Assembly (NCBI RefSeq): GCF_000827125.1
Contig: NZ_CP010311.1
Location: 496,001 to 560,000, forward strand
Reading direction: 5' to 3'
Source: Geoalkalibacter subterraneus
GTDB taxonomy: Bacteria > Desulfobacterota > Desulfuromonadia > Desulfuromonadales > Geoalkalibacteraceae
Length of the DNA stretch: 64,000 nucleotides
Shown here in pieces: positions 35,954 to 45,628 of the stretch (position 1 is its first letter; each line of letters starts with the position of its first letter). A model generated the notes under the pieces. That model searched no databases. It was given only the letters and a program-made list of their open reading frames with translations, and had not been told where the DNA came from. Both the position numbers and the translations under genes were made by a program.

Positions 35954-36031
35954 GGGACGCGGGACGAGTCATGCGGGACGCGGTTCGATCTTAAAGCTCT
36001 TCCTCGTCCCGCGCCCCTCGTTCCGCGTCCC
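35954..36031. repeat. Inverted repeat between cysD and cysN (GGGACG type)
   Basis: Left arm GGGACGCGGGACGAG plus CGGGACGCGG (35954-35983); right arm is its near complement, ending CGTTCCGCGTCCC at 36031 (about 25 of 30 positions pair). It fills most of the gap between the two subunit genes, so the mRNA there should fold into a long hairpin. Confidence 0.65.
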
Positions 36032-36034
36032 GTT

Positions 36035-36934
36035 TTAAAAATACCCTTCCTGCTTCTTCTTCTCCATCGATCCCGACTGGTCGTAGTCGATGGCCCGCCC
36101 CTGGCGTTCGCTGGTGCGGGTCAGCAGCATCTCCTGGATAATTTCCGGCAGGGTCGCTGCGGTGGATTCCACCGCGCCGGTCAGGGGATAGCAGCCGAGG
36201 GTGCGAAAACGCACCGACCTGTGCTCGATTTTCTCGCCCGGCCGCAGCTCCAGCCGGTCGTCGTCGACCATGATCAACATGCCGTCGCGCTCCACCACCG
36301 GCCGCTCCTTGGAGAAATAGAGAGGCACGATGGGAATCTCCTCGAGGTAGATGTATTGCCAGATGTCGAGTTCGGTCCAGTTGGACAGGGGGAAGGCGCG
36401 GATGCTCTCTCCCTTGCGCACGCGGGCGTTGTAGATGTTCCACAACTCCGGGCGCTGGTTTTTCGGATCCCAGCGGTGGCTTTCGGTGCGGAAGGAGAAG
36501 ATGCGCTCCTTGGCCCGCGACTTCTCTTCATCACGGCGTGCCCCGCCGAAAGCGGCGTCAAACCTGTATTTGTCGAGAGCCTGCTTGAGGGCTTCCGTTT
36601 TCATAATGTCGGTGTGCACGGTCGAACCGTGTACAAAGGGGCTGATTCCCTGGCGCACCCCTTCTTCGTTGATATGCACCAGCAGGTCAAAGCCGCACTC
36701 ATGCGCCATTCTGTCGCGGAATTCGATCATCTCGCGAAACTTCCAGGTGGTATCCACATGCAGTAGCGGAAACGGAGGCTTGGCGGGGTAGAAGGCCTTG
36801 CGCGCCAAGTGCAGCATGACCGCCGAATCCTTGCCGATGGAGTAGAGCATGACCGGATTTTCAAACTCCGCCACGACCTCGCGCAGGATATGGATGCTTT
36901 CGGCTTCAAGTTGTTGCAGATGAGTCAGTTGCAT
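36035..36934 (-). CDS. cysD: Sulfate adenylyltransferase small subunit
   Basis: 299 residues. The catalytic subunit of ATP sulfurylase, of the PP-loop ATP pyrophosphatase type: the motif [14 protein letters not shown] lies near residue 32, and [20 protein letters not shown] is characteristic. It pairs with CysN to form APS. The C-terminus carries the [21 protein letters not shown]-like tail usual for CysD. ATG 36934 has AAGGAG six bases upstream. cysH ends 11 bases before it, so cysH-cysD-cysN form one operon. Confidence 0.96.
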   Translation of the reverse strand: MQLTHLQQLEAESIHILREVVAEFENPVMLYSIGKDSAVMLHLARKAFYPAKPPFPLLHVDTTWKFREMIEFRDRMAHECGFDLLVHINEEGVRQGISPFVHGSTVHTDIMKTEALKQALDKYRFDAAFGGARRDEEKSRAKERIFSFRTESHRWDPKNQRPELWNIYNARVRKGESIRAFPLSNWTELDIWQYIYLEEIPIVPLYFSKERPVVERDGMLIMVDDDRLELRPGEKIEHRSVRFRTLGCYPLTGAVESTAATLPEIIQEMLLTRTSERQGRAIDYDQSGSMEKKKQEGYF

Positions 36935-36945
36935 GGGGTTCTCCT

Positions 36946-37665
36946 TCATTGGGACCTGCTGTGCAGGCCGCATTCCTTGTGTTCCGGGGATTCCCACCAC
37001 CAGCGCCCGGCGCGTTCATCTTCACCCGGCTCGATGGCGCGGGTGCAGGGGGCACAGCCGATGGAGGGGTACCCCTGGCGATGCAGGCGGTTGACCGGAA
37101 TGTGACGCTGCTTGGCGTAGGCCCAGACCTTTTCGGCGCTCCAGAACGCCAGCGGATTGATCTTGATGATGCCTCCGTGCGCGGTGTCGATCTCCAGCGG
37201 TTCGATCTCTCCGCGGGTCGCGCCTTGTCCCCGACGCATGCCGGTAATCCAGCCGTCCAGTCCTTTCAGGGCACGCTGCAATGGTTCGACCTTGCGAATG
37301 CGGCAGCACTCTTTGCGGTTTTCAAGGCTGTTGCGAAATGAGAACAGCCCCTTTTCCCGTTCCAACTTTTCTACGGCTTCACGCTCAGGAAAGTACCAGT
37401 CGATCGTGACACCGTAGCGGACACTGATGGCTTCGGCGGTTTCGTAGGTTTCTTCGTTGAGCCTGCCGGTGTCGAGGGCGAAAATCCTGGTTTCGGGAGC
37501 GATCTCCTGCAGCAGGTCGATAATCACCACATCTTCCACGCTGAAGGAGCAGGCCAGGGCAACGGGTCCTTCTGCCGCGGCAAGGCCGCCGCGCAAAATG
37601 TCCGCTGGATGATTGAGTGTAGTGAAGCGGGGTACGGATATTGTTTCTGTCGTAGGGTTGTTCAT
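36946..37665 (-). CDS. cysH: Adenylylsulfate (APS) reductase, 4Fe-4S type
   Basis: 239 residues. Reduces APS to sulfite and AMP using thioredoxin. Cysteine pairs KECCRIRKV (C120, C121) and GCAPCTR (C204, C207) bind a 4Fe-4S cluster and separate APS reductases from PAPS reductases, which lack them. The catalytic cysteine is C232 in the C-terminal KECGLH motif. The P-loop-like [12 protein letters not shown] is at about 40-51. ATG 37665 has GGAGG seven bases upstream. It is the first enzyme gene of the operon after the DUF2061 gene. Confidence 0.95.
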   Translation of the reverse strand: MNNPTTETISVPRFTTLNHPADILRGGLAAAEGPVALACSFSVEDVVIIDLLQEIAPETRIFALDTGRLNEETYETAEAISVRYGVTIDWYFPEREAVEKLEREKGLFSFRNSLENRKECCRIRKVEPLQRALKGLDGWITGMRRGQGATRGEIEPLEIDTAHGGIIKINPLAFWSAEKVWAYAKQRHIPVNRLHRQGYPSIGCAPCTRAIEPGEDERAGRWWWESPEHKECGLHSRSQ

Positions 37666-37774
37666 GGGGAATCCTCCGCCCTGGTGAGCCCGGTCTATTC
37701 CTGGATGATCCGGGTTCATTTATTTAAATGCTGTATTCGGGCTCTTTGCGCTCACGCCCATAGGGAATGCGGTT

Positions 37775-37948
37775 TCACAGGCGCTCGTGACCGAAATAGA
37801 TGAAAAACTTAACCACCGTGTCCGCCAGTCCCACCGTTGCGGCGAAGCTGCCTTCACCGGTCCAGGCATAAACCAGGCTCGAAGTGAGGACGACGGCGAG
37901 CAAACGCCAGGAAACTGCTTTAGCCCGACTTCGTTGTGTTGTTTTCAT
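37775..37948 (-). CDS. DUF2061 small membrane protein
   Basis: A 57-residue protein. It reads MKTTQRSRAKAVSWRLLAVV, then LTSSLVYAWTG, then GLADTVVKFFIYFGHERL, the pattern I know for DUF2061. It has two membrane helices with a short loop. Function is unknown; the family is often found near sulfate-assimilation genes. It starts about 36 bases downstream of the predicted operon transcription start and precedes cysH by 109 bases. Its Shine-Dalgarno site is weak. Confidence 0.85.
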   Translation of the reverse strand: MKTTQRSRAKAVSWRLLAVVLTSSLVYAWTGEGSFAATVGLADTVVKFFIYFGHERL

Positions 37949-37990
37949 GAGGCAACATCTGTGGTTAGGTAAAGAATTAAAACTGTAAAA

Positions 37991-38019
37991 ATAGTAAATT
38001 GGTGATAAATTAATGTCAA
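37991..38019 (-). promoter_or_regulatory. Sigma-70 promoter of the cys operon
   Basis: On the minus strand TTGACA (38019-38014), 17-base spacer, TACTAT (37996-37991). The surroundings are very AT-rich. Transcription should start near 37984 and run through the DUF2061 gene, cysH, cysD, cysN and probably on to sulfite reductase and cysK. Confidence 0.75.
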
Positions 38020-38101
38020 TAGAAAAAGAAAAGAATTTTGATGTAAATTTTTATAATACTTTATCTGATTGGTGTAGAATTTGGTCTGAGATAGAACGGG
38101 A

Positions 38102-38140
38102 AACGACAAAGGCCGCCTTTGCCGGGCGGCCTTTGTCGTT
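38102..38140. terminator. Strong hairpin between the Rrf2 gene and the cys promoter
   Basis: A perfect 16-bp stem, AACGACAAAGGCCGCC and its reverse complement, with a 7-base loop. It lies 41 bases past the stop of the leftward Rrf2 gene and would end its transcript before the cys promoter. A-rich and T-rich stem ends allow action from either side, although a long U-run is lacking. Confidence 0.75.
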
Positions 38141-38180
38141 GGGAGGTCTCTGCAGAAATTTAGTTTATATGATGCGGGGA

Positions 38181-38630
38181 TCAGGTATTTCGGAAGGGAG
38201 TTGGAGCAAGTTGTTCCAGGTTCTGCTCTTCCATTTGGGCCAGGCGGGCAAAGGTGTATTCCCCCAGAACCCGGGTCATCTCTCCGCGAATATGGCGCCA
38301 GGCACCGTGAACGGGGCAGAAAATGTCGCGGTCACATGCCCTTTCGTTCATCAGGCACTGATTGAGATAAACCGGGCCCTCCTGTGCTTCCACAACGTCG
38401 AGCAGGGTGATGCGGTCCGGAGTCCGCGCCAGGTAGAATCCGCCGCCGACCCCGCGTTGAGAACCGACGATGCCTGCCCTGATGAGCGGCTGCAGAATCT
38501 TGGTCAGAAATGCCGGCGTGATGTCCTGGGTGCGGCAGATGTCTTTTTTCAGAACGATTTCGCCGGACGGTTGTTTGGCCAGGTAGAGAACGGCGCGAAT
38601 GGCGTATTCCGTAGCGCGGGTAATCAGCAA
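38181..38630 (-). CDS. Rrf2-family transcriptional regulator with three cysteines
   Basis: 149 residues. The N-terminal winged helix (MLITRATEYAIRAVLYLA, then FLTKILQPLIRAGIVGSQRG, VGGGFYLAR) is typical of Rrf2 proteins. Cysteines C92, C99 and C105 in NQCLMNERACDRDIFC match the region where IscR and NsrR bind an Fe-S cluster. It may sense cluster status, oxidants or NO, or control cysteine genes like CymR. The adjacent cys operon makes it the natural candidate regulator of sulfate assimilation. It has its own promoter with a palindrome next to the -10 box. AGGAGG lies about seven bases before the ATG. Confidence 0.88.
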   Translation of the reverse strand: MLITRATEYAIRAVLYLAKQPSGEIVLKKDICRTQDITPAFLTKILQPLIRAGIVGSQRGVGGGFYLARTPDRITLLDVVEAQEGPVYLNQCLMNERACDRDIFCPVHGAWRHIRGEMTRVLGEYTFARLAQMEEQNLEQLAPTPFRNT

Positions 38631-38646
38631 AGGAGCCTCCTATTGT

Positions 38647-38690
38647 TAACCGTTTAGGTTATGGATACCCGGAGAAGGATTCTTTGTCAA
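38647..38690 (-). promoter_or_regulatory. Promoter and candidate operator of the Rrf2 gene
   Basis: On the minus strand TTGACA (38690-38685), 17-base spacer and TATCCA (38667-38662). Immediately downstream TAACC-TAAAC-GGTTA (38661-38647) is a perfect inverted repeat covering the expected start site, where an autorepressor would bind. Confidence 0.6.
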
Positions 38691-38799
38691 GCATTGGTCC
38701 CCGCCGGTCACCGGTATCTTGCCATTAAACCGTTCCGAGCGTCCTTGACAGGGGGGGAGGGCAGAGGCAAGATGCAGTTGATTTCTATCGCAATCGGGT

Positions 38800-39717
38800 A
38801 TGCTTATGGAAAAAACTCGCACTGAGGTCGTTGGACGCTTTGCTCCAAGCCCGACCGGGCCTCTTCATTTCGGGTCGCTGGTGGCCGCTGTCGGCAGTTA
38901 TTGCCTGGCCCGTTGTCGCAATGGCCGTTGGTTGCTGCGCATGGAGGATCTAGACACTCCGCGGGTGGTGCCGGGTGCGGCCGACGACATACTGCGCACC
39001 CTTGAATCCTTCGGTCTTCAATGGGATGGCCCGGTGGTGTGGCAGAGTCGCCGGGGAGACGCCTATGCGCAGGCGCTGGAAAGTCTGAGATCGAAGGGGC
39101 TGGTGTTTGATTGCGGATGCTCGCGCAAAGAAGTGTTGGCCAGTGCACCTCACCAGGGAGAGGAGGGGCCGGTGTATCCCGGCACCTGCCGCAAGGGCCT
39201 GGCGCCCGGCCGGGTTTCGCGTGCTTTGCGGGTCAGGGTTCCGACTCAGGAGGTACACTGTTTCATTGACGGGATATTCGGTCGTTGTGAACAGCGGCTG
39301 GCCGATGCGGTGGGGGATTTTGTGCTGCGGCGGGCTGATGGCGTGTATGCCTATCAGCTGGCCGTCGTGGTGGATGATGCGGCCGCCGGCGTTACCCAGG
39401 TGGTTCGCGGTGCCGATCTGCTGGGTTCGACTGCGCGACAGATTTATCTGCAGCAGTGTCTCGGGTATTCCGTCCCGCACTATTTTCATTTACCCTTGGC
39501 GTTGAGCGCGGACGGGGAGAAAATCAGCAAGCGTCACGGCGCCGTATCTGTGGAGCAGGGCGCCGACCCCTCTTCCATGCTGTGCCGCGTTCTGCGCTTT
39601 CTTGGACAGGATCTGCCGTCCCATTGTGAAAAGGGGACGCCGCGGGAGATTCTTGAGTGGGCGACAAAGCATTTTGATGTACGGAAAACCCCGGCCACGG
39701 GGCAGGTGGTTGTCTGA
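38800..39717 (+). CDS. gluQ: Glutamyl-Q tRNA(Asp) synthetase
   Basis: 305 residues, a truncated glutamyl-tRNA synthetase-like enzyme that attaches glutamate to queuosine in the anticodon of tRNA(Asp). The HIGH-like motif is APSPTGPLHFGSL, and the KMSKS-like motif is EKISKRHGA near residue 246. Zinc ligands are in FDCGCSRKEV and the later PGTCR. It lacks the anticodon-binding domain of true GluRS. A TTGACA lies upstream at 38745 with a weak -10, so it likely has its own promoter. The first ATG is used; a second, M3, is possible. Confidence 0.93.
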   Translation: MLMEKTRTEVVGRFAPSPTGPLHFGSLVAAVGSYCLARCRNGRWLLRMEDLDTPRVVPGAADDILRTLESFGLQWDGPVVWQSRRGDAYAQALESLRSKGLVFDCGCSRKEVLASAPHQGEEGPVYPGTCRKGLAPGRVSRALRVRVPTQEVHCFIDGIFGRCEQRLADAVGDFVLRRADGVYAYQLAVVVDDAAAGVTQVVRGADLLGSTARQIYLQQCLGYSVPHYFHLPLALSADGEKISKRHGAVSVEQGADPSSMLCRVLRFLGQDLPSHCEKGTPREILEWATKHFDVRKTPATGQVVV

Positions 39718-39762
39718 TTGTGTCTGGAATATCGAGTTCTTTATGAACCGGGAGGAAAAGAT

Positions 39763-40563
39763 ATGAAAAAACGTGTTCTGAAGGTTTTGGCGGTTTGCCT
39801 GGCATCGGCTTTTCTTGCGGCTTGCGGCGGCGGGAACTATCAGATCCCCCGTGATGAATTCAAGCAGCAGGTACGGACTCTGGCGGTGCTGCCGATTCTG
39901 GTGGATGAGCAGTCCAATATCCGTCACCCCGAGGCCCAGAAAGTGGTTGACCTTCTGCGCCGCCATAGCCAGGGGCGCGAGGCGCGTCTTGCGGAGCTGC
40001 TGCGAGATGCCGGGAGCTTTTTTGACGTACGCGAAGTCACTCAGAAGCCGCGCGATCTGGCCGGGCGGCTTCTGGTGCGGGCGCCTGGAGAGGGCGGTGA
40101 AGATGTCCTGCCTTATGATTTTTCCGGCCCTGTGGCGCGTAAGCTGACGGAAGAATATGTCGTTGACGCGCTTCTGGTGATTGTCCTGCATGGAGGCGAT
40201 GTCACCGAAAAGCGCTGGGACCGCACGCGGTTGAACTATCTTGAGGCTCCCTACAACAGCATCCTGGCCGCCGCGCTGGTCATCGACCGCTCCGGAACGG
40301 TGCTGTGGCGCCTGGATGAAGGGCAGGGAAGGACCTTTTTTACCCTGCAGTATCCCGACTTTGACGAGGCGCGCTACAATAAGACCCAGAATGTCGCTCT
40401 GAAGTTTCTGACTGTGGACGGAATTGAACGCACCTTGGAAGAAGCCGAGGGTGGCCTGATCGGACGCGAGGATTATCCCAAACTTTACGCTGACCTGTTT
40501 GATCGCATCCGCAAAGCGCTTAAGCCCGGCCTTATGAATCCCTTTGCGCGTGACTCCAAGTAG
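39763..40563 (+). CDS. Putative lipoprotein of unknown function
   Basis: 266 residues with a lipoprotein signal peptide; the lipobox LAAC places the lipidated cysteine at about residue 21. The mature part starts GGGNYQIPRDEFKQQVRTLA and continues with a beta-rich alpha/beta domain (TLAVLPILVDEQSN, VVDALLVIVLHGGDV, ILAAALVIDRSGTVLWRL), which reminds me of GNA1162/CsgG-like lipoproteins, though this is only a resemblance. ATG 39763 has GGGAGG upstream and starts the signal peptide directly. A GC-rich hairpin follows. Confidence 0.8.
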   Translation: MKKRVLKVLAVCLASAFLAACGGGNYQIPRDEFKQQVRTLAVLPILVDEQSNIRHPEAQKVVDLLRRHSQGREARLAELLRDAGSFFDVREVTQKPRDLAGRLLVRAPGEGGEDVLPYDFSGPVARKLTEEYVVDALLVIVLHGGDVTEKRWDRTRLNYLEAPYNSILAAALVIDRSGTVLWRLDEGQGRTFFTLQYPDFDEARYNKTQNVALKFLTVDGIERTLEEAEGGLIGREDYPKLYADLFDRIRKALKPGLMNPFARDSK

Positions 40564-40578
40564 TCTTGCTGTTGTTTG

Positions 40579-40609
40579 CCGGCCGGCGGTGTTTTGCCCC
40601 GCCGGCCGG
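40579..40609 (+). terminator. GC-rich hairpin after the lipoprotein gene
   Basis: CCGGCCGGCGG (40579-40589) pairs perfectly with CCGCCGGCCGG (40599-40609) around a 9-base loop. The downstream sequence is AAGACATT, so a U-tract is missing, yet the 11-bp GC stem 15 bases after the stop probably ends or protects the message. Confidence 0.55.
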
Positions 40610-41179
40610 AAAGACATTAAAACTGAAAAATACCGGTTGACATTTACAGGAAAAGCGATTAGTTATTTACTCCATATCACTGAACAACCACCATCCCGGT
40701 TAATCGCGCTCTTTCCCTTTCCATATCTCGAAATTTTGAATAGATAATTATTTTTAAAGCCCGCATTCCGATGACGCCTGCTCTTATATCTCCCCATGAA
40801 AGAATGAACCGATACGGCACTTTGGCGTCTTGAGCAGCCAGCACTGCAGTTGCGTCGCGGTTATGCCCAGAATTTCCGTGTAAAAAGGACGACCCACCAC
40901 AGCATCCCGCTATCAACGCTTAAAATATGAATAAAGCTATTGCACCGCATGTTGCCGACGGCACATGTCCGGATGTCAGGTTTCTGCTCTATGGAGAGGA
41001 CCCGGGGCCAGGGTGGCATCGCACACACTACGCCCACTTCCTTTGCCATTCTGGTTTTTCCTTCGTCAGAGTTGTGTCCGGACAAGGTCTTACCATGATT
41101 TTTCCGTCATGATTTTTGCTGCTGTTTACTGTTTTTCACGCCCGGACCCGTTATGGGGAGTACGAAATTAGGAGTCGTA
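40610..41179. other. Long intergenic region upstream of rho
   Basis: 570 bases without a recognisable gene. Short frames exist on both strands but lack Shine-Dalgarno sites and family resemblance. Notable parts: an AT-rich stretch at 40720-40760; a possible H-type pseudoknot at 40773-40837; and a direct repeat CATGATTTTT at 41094-41103 and 41109-41118 shortly before rho. It probably holds the rho promoter and leader. Confidence 0.5.
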
Positions 41180-42427
<1,248 letters not shown>

Positions 42428-42549
42428 TGCCGATGATTGGATTTGCATTTGTCGGCTGGGCGTGGTAGAAAGCAAGACTTGCCTTTTTGGCTCAATCAAT
42501 TCAATAGCAACGCGGCCTGTACTGAAGCCAGGCACGAAGGAGACGCATC

Positions 42550-42762
42550 ATGAAAGAAGGAATCCATCCCCAATACAACGAAGTGACCATCAAGTGCAGC
42601 TGCGGCAACGAAATTGCCACCCGCTCCACTCTTAAAGGCGACATGCATACGGAAATCTGCTCGGCCTGCCACCCCTTCTTCACCGGCAAGCAGCGCCTGC
42701 TCGATACCGCCGGCCGTGTCGAACGTTTCCGCCGCAAGTACGGGCAGACCCAGAAGAAATAG
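42550..42762 (+). CDS. rpmE: 50S ribosomal protein L31
   Basis: 70 residues. The zinc-binding (C+) form, with cysteines 16 and 18 (KCSCGN) and 37 and 40 (CSACHPF). [12 protein letters not shown] and [20 protein letters not shown] are diagnostic. AAGGAG lies eight bases before the ATG. A hairpin follows the stop. Confidence 0.97.
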   Translation: MKEGIHPQYNEVTIKCSCGNEIATRSTLKGDMHTEICSACHPFFTGKQRLLDTAGRVERFRRKYGQTQKK

Positions 42763-42815
42763 GTTCCTGTTCGTATTCCCCTCTTTGGGGGAGTCATGTT
42801 TTGATGTCAAGTCTA

Positions 42816-42847
42816 CCGCCTGCCTCCCTTTCAGGGAAGGCGGGCGG
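42816..42847 (+). terminator. Hairpin after rpmE
   Basis: CCGCCTGCCTCCCT pairs imperfectly with AGGGAAGGCGGGCGG around a TTC loop. There is no U-run afterwards (CCGACG), so it is a structured spacer or Rho-assisted end rather than a textbook terminator. Confidence 0.4.
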
Positions 42848-42906
42848 CCGACGTTTTCAGGCCCCTGAATTGACCGTCGTTGCGGCGGCGGGATGAGCCC
42901 GAATCC

Positions 42907-43605
42907 ATGCGTGTTACGCTTCTTACCACGACCCCCGACCCGGAACGCACCGTTGCCGCCGCCGCGCGGTTGTGCTATTCCGATGCCTCCATCGGTCAGC
43001 TGATCGAGCGAAGCACGGAAGATCACGCGGCGCTGCTGCGCAAGATCCTCGATCTCGGTCATTTTTCCGTGCTGGAGCATGCTTCCTTCACCTTCGGTGT
43101 CGAAGGCGTCAGCCGGGCCTGTTCCCACCAACTGGTGCGGCATCGCATCGCCTCCTATTCCCAGCAGAGCCAACGATATGTCGCCCGGATGGAGCCTTTC
43201 GAGGCTGTTACGCCGCCTTCTCTGGCCGAAAAGCACGAGCTTCTGGCGCGTTACGAGGCTTTGCTGCATGAGATTCATCTGACTTACAGGGAATTTCTTG
43301 ACGCCGGGATTCCTGCCGAAGACGCCCGTTTCGTGCTGCCCAACGCGGCGGCGACCAAGCTGGTGGTGACCATGAATGCACGTGCCCTGCACCACTTCTT
43401 CCAGTTACGCTGCTGCCGCCGCGCCCAGTGGGAAATCCGTGCCATGGCGGTGGAGATGCTGCGGTTGTGTTGTCACGCGGCGCCGATCCTGTTTGAGGGG
43501 GCCGGCCCGGGGTGCCTGCGAGGGCGCTGCCCGGAAGGTGCAATGACCTGTGGCGCCGCCGAGGAAGTACGGCGAGAGTTTGAAGAACTGCGCAATACCC
43601 CCTGA
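42907..43605 (+). CDS. thyX: Flavin-dependent thymidylate synthase
   Basis: 232 residues. Makes dTMP from dUMP with FAD, NADPH and methylene-tetrahydrofolate. The ThyX signature [13 protein letters not shown] is at 78-90 and is complete. The FAD-binding stretch [16 protein letters not shown] and the C-terminal [18 protein letters not shown] fit. ATG 42907 starts the conserved MRVTLL; an in-frame TTG 27 bases earlier adds unrelated residues. The Shine-Dalgarno site is weak. The gene is in line with prfA, 32 bases downstream. Confidence 0.96.
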   Translation: MRVTLLTTTPDPERTVAAAARLCYSDASIGQLIERSTEDHAALLRKILDLGHFSVLEHASFTFGVEGVSRACSHQLVRHRIASYSQQSQRYVARMEPFEAVTPPSLAEKHELLARYEALLHEIHLTYREFLDAGIPAEDARFVLPNAAATKLVVTMNARALHHFFQLRCCRRAQWEIRAMAVEMLRLCCHAAPILFEGAGPGCLRGRCPEGAMTCGAAEEVRREFEELRNTP

Positions 43606-43637
43606 GTGGCGCCGGGGACTTGGAAAGATACCCGCTC

Positions 43638-44705
43638 ATGTTCGGTAAACTCGAAGAAGTTGTGGACCGCTTTCGCGAAGTCGAAGGTCTTATGTCCGAT
43701 CCGACGATCGTCTCCGATCAGGCCCGCTACCGGGAGCTGACCAAGGAGCATTCCGACCTGTCGGAGGTTGTCGAGGTCTACCAGTCTTACTGCAAAACCT
43801 GTGAGTCTATTGAGGGAAACCGCGAACTTCTGCGCGATCCGGATCCCGACCTTAAGGAGATGGCCCGCGCCGAACTTCAGGAGTTGGAGCAGCGTAAGGA
43901 GGAGCTCGAGAAGGAGCTCCATTTTCTGTTGCTGCCCAAGGATCCCAACGACGACAAGAATATCATCCTCGAGATTCGTGCCGGTACCGGCGGTGATGAG
44001 GCCGCTTTGTTCGCGGCCGACCTGTTCCGCATGTACTCGCGCTACGCCGAGTCCCGCAAATGGCGGGTCGAGTTGATGAGCATGTCGGAGACGGACGGGG
44101 GCGGGCTGAAGGAAGTGATCGCACTGATCAGCGGCGACCGGGTTTATTCACGGCTCAAGTTTGAAAGCGGAACCCACCGGGTGCAGCGTGTACCGGAGAC
44201 CGAAACCCAGGGCCGGATCCACACTTCCGCCTGTACGGTGGCGGTGCTGCCGGAGGCGGAAGATGTCGATCTCGAGATCGATCCGTCGGATCTGCGCATC
44301 GACGTTTACCGTGCATCAGGTGCCGGGGGGCAGCACGTCAACAAGACGGAGTCCGCGGTGCGTATCACGCACATCCCGACGGGCGTCGTGGTGGCCTGTC
44401 AGGATGAAAAATCGCAGCACAAAAACAAGGCCAAGGCGCTTAAGGTCCTTAAGAGCCGCATTCTCGACAGCATGCGGGCCGAGCAGGATGCGCAGATGGC
44501 TGCAGACCGCAAGACCCAGGTCGGCAGCGGGGATCGCAGCGAGCGCATTCGGACCTATAATTTTCCCCAGGGGCGCTGTACCGATCATCGCATCGGGCTG
44601 ACACTTTATCGTCTCGATGCCATTATGCAGGGGGATCTCGACGAAATTATCGATGCTCTGACCACCCACGCCCAGAGCGACTCTCTGTCGGGGCACAATG
44701 GTTGA
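43638..44705 (+). CDS. prfA: Peptide chain release factor 1
   Basis: 355 residues. Recognises UAA and UAG. The GGQ motif is in [17 protein letters not shown] (near residue 230), and the stop-codon tripeptide is the RF1 type P-x-T ([13 protein letters not shown]). ATG 43638 with GGAAAG upstream gives the conserved [12 protein letters not shown] start. Its end overlaps prmC by eight bases, so the factor and the enzyme that methylates its GGQ glutamine are translationally coupled. Confidence 0.97.
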   Translation: MFGKLEEVVDRFREVEGLMSDPTIVSDQARYRELTKEHSDLSEVVEVYQSYCKTCESIEGNRELLRDPDPDLKEMARAELQELEQRKEELEKELHFLLLPKDPNDDKNIILEIRAGTGGDEAALFAADLFRMYSRYAESRKWRVELMSMSETDGGGLKEVIALISGDRVYSRLKFESGTHRVQRVPETETQGRIHTSACTVAVLPEAEDVDLEIDPSDLRIDVYRASGAGGQHVNKTESAVRITHIPTGVVVACQDEKSQHKNKAKALKVLKSRILDSMRAEQDAQMAADRKTQVGSGDRSERIRTYNFPQGRCTDHRIGLTLYRLDAIMQGDLDEIIDALTTHAQSDSLSGHNG

Positions 44706-45558
44706 AGGGGATGAAACCTGGACGGTCCTGCGCGTGCTGCGCTGGACCGCCGGTTATTTTCGTGAGCGGGGGCTGGATTCGCCGCGACTGGACGCCGAAC
44801 TGCTACTGGCTGACACTCTCGGTGTCGACCGGGTCGGGCTTTATCTGCGCTACGATCAACCCCTGACCGATGAGGAACTGGCGTCCTATCGCCGCCGAGT
44901 GGCGCGCCGGGCCAAGAACGAGCCTGTCGCCTATATTCTCGGGAAGGCGGAGTTCTGGTCTTTGTCTCTGAATGTTTCGCCCGCTGTTCTGATTCCCCGA
45001 CCGGATACGGAAGTCCTGGTTGAGGAAGCGCTGGCGCGGGGGGGAAAGCGGACGCGGGTTCTCGATGTCGGCACAGGCAGCGGAGCGATCGTTCTGGCGT
45101 TGGCCAGTGAGCGCCCTGATTGGAGTTTTACCGCGTTGGACCTTTCACAGGAGGCCCTGCAGATCGCACGGGAAAATGCCCAGCGGCACGAGATGGATGG
45201 ACGCATCTCTTTTGTGCACGGGGATCTGGCTCATCTCCCCGAGGGCCCTTTTGAGTTGATCGTCGCCAATCCCCCCTATGTCCCTCGCGGCGAGTTGGCC
45301 GGACTGATGGCCGATGTGCGCGATCACGAGCCGATGCAGGCGCTTGACGGCGGGGAGGACGGCCTCGAAGCCTATCGTGCCCTGGCGGCGCAGGCTATCT
45401 CCCGTCTCGCACCCGGCGGCTGCCTGCTGGTGGAAATCGGTGCGGGGCAACAGGATGATGTGCGTCACCTGTTTCAAACTGCGGGGTTGCTCGATGTCGC
45501 AACGCGCACCGACTATGCCGGCATCGAGAGGGTTGTCGGCGGGTGTGCTCCCCTGTAA
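44698..45558 (+). CDS. prmC: Release factor glutamine N5-methyltransferase
   Basis: 286 residues. SAM-dependent enzyme that methylates the GGQ glutamine of release factors. The catalytic NPPY motif is in [14 protein letters not shown] near residue 191, and the SAM-binding site is [16 protein letters not shown] at about 121-136. The N-terminal helical domain ([20 protein letters not shown]) is standard. It starts inside the end of prfA. murA follows after 70 bases. Confidence 0.96.
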   Translation: MVEGDETWTVLRVLRWTAGYFRERGLDSPRLDAELLLADTLGVDRVGLYLRYDQPLTDEELASYRRRVARRAKNEPVAYILGKAEFWSLSLNVSPAVLIPRPDTEVLVEEALARGGKRTRVLDVGTGSGAIVLALASERPDWSFTALDLSQEALQIARENAQRHEMDGRISFVHGDLAHLPEGPFELIVANPPYVPRGELAGLMADVRDHEPMQALDGGEDGLEAYRALAAQAISRLAPGGCLLVEIGAGQQDDVRHLFQTAGLLDVATRTDYAGIERVVGGCAPL

Positions 45559-45628
45559 TCCTGCCCCCGCAACGGGGTCGGATTTTCAGCGCTCGATGAA
45601 CAACGGACTGATTCAAGGATTTTGACCT

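Noticed and set aside
37666-37774. S-box or other riboswitch upstream of cysH
   Set aside because: A TTTCACAGG stretch near 37773 recalls the S-box core, but the other conserved blocks are absent.
40861-41112. Short frames on both strands upstream of rho as possible leader peptides
   Set aside because: No ribosome sites, no similarity, and they overlap each other; kept only as an intergenic region.
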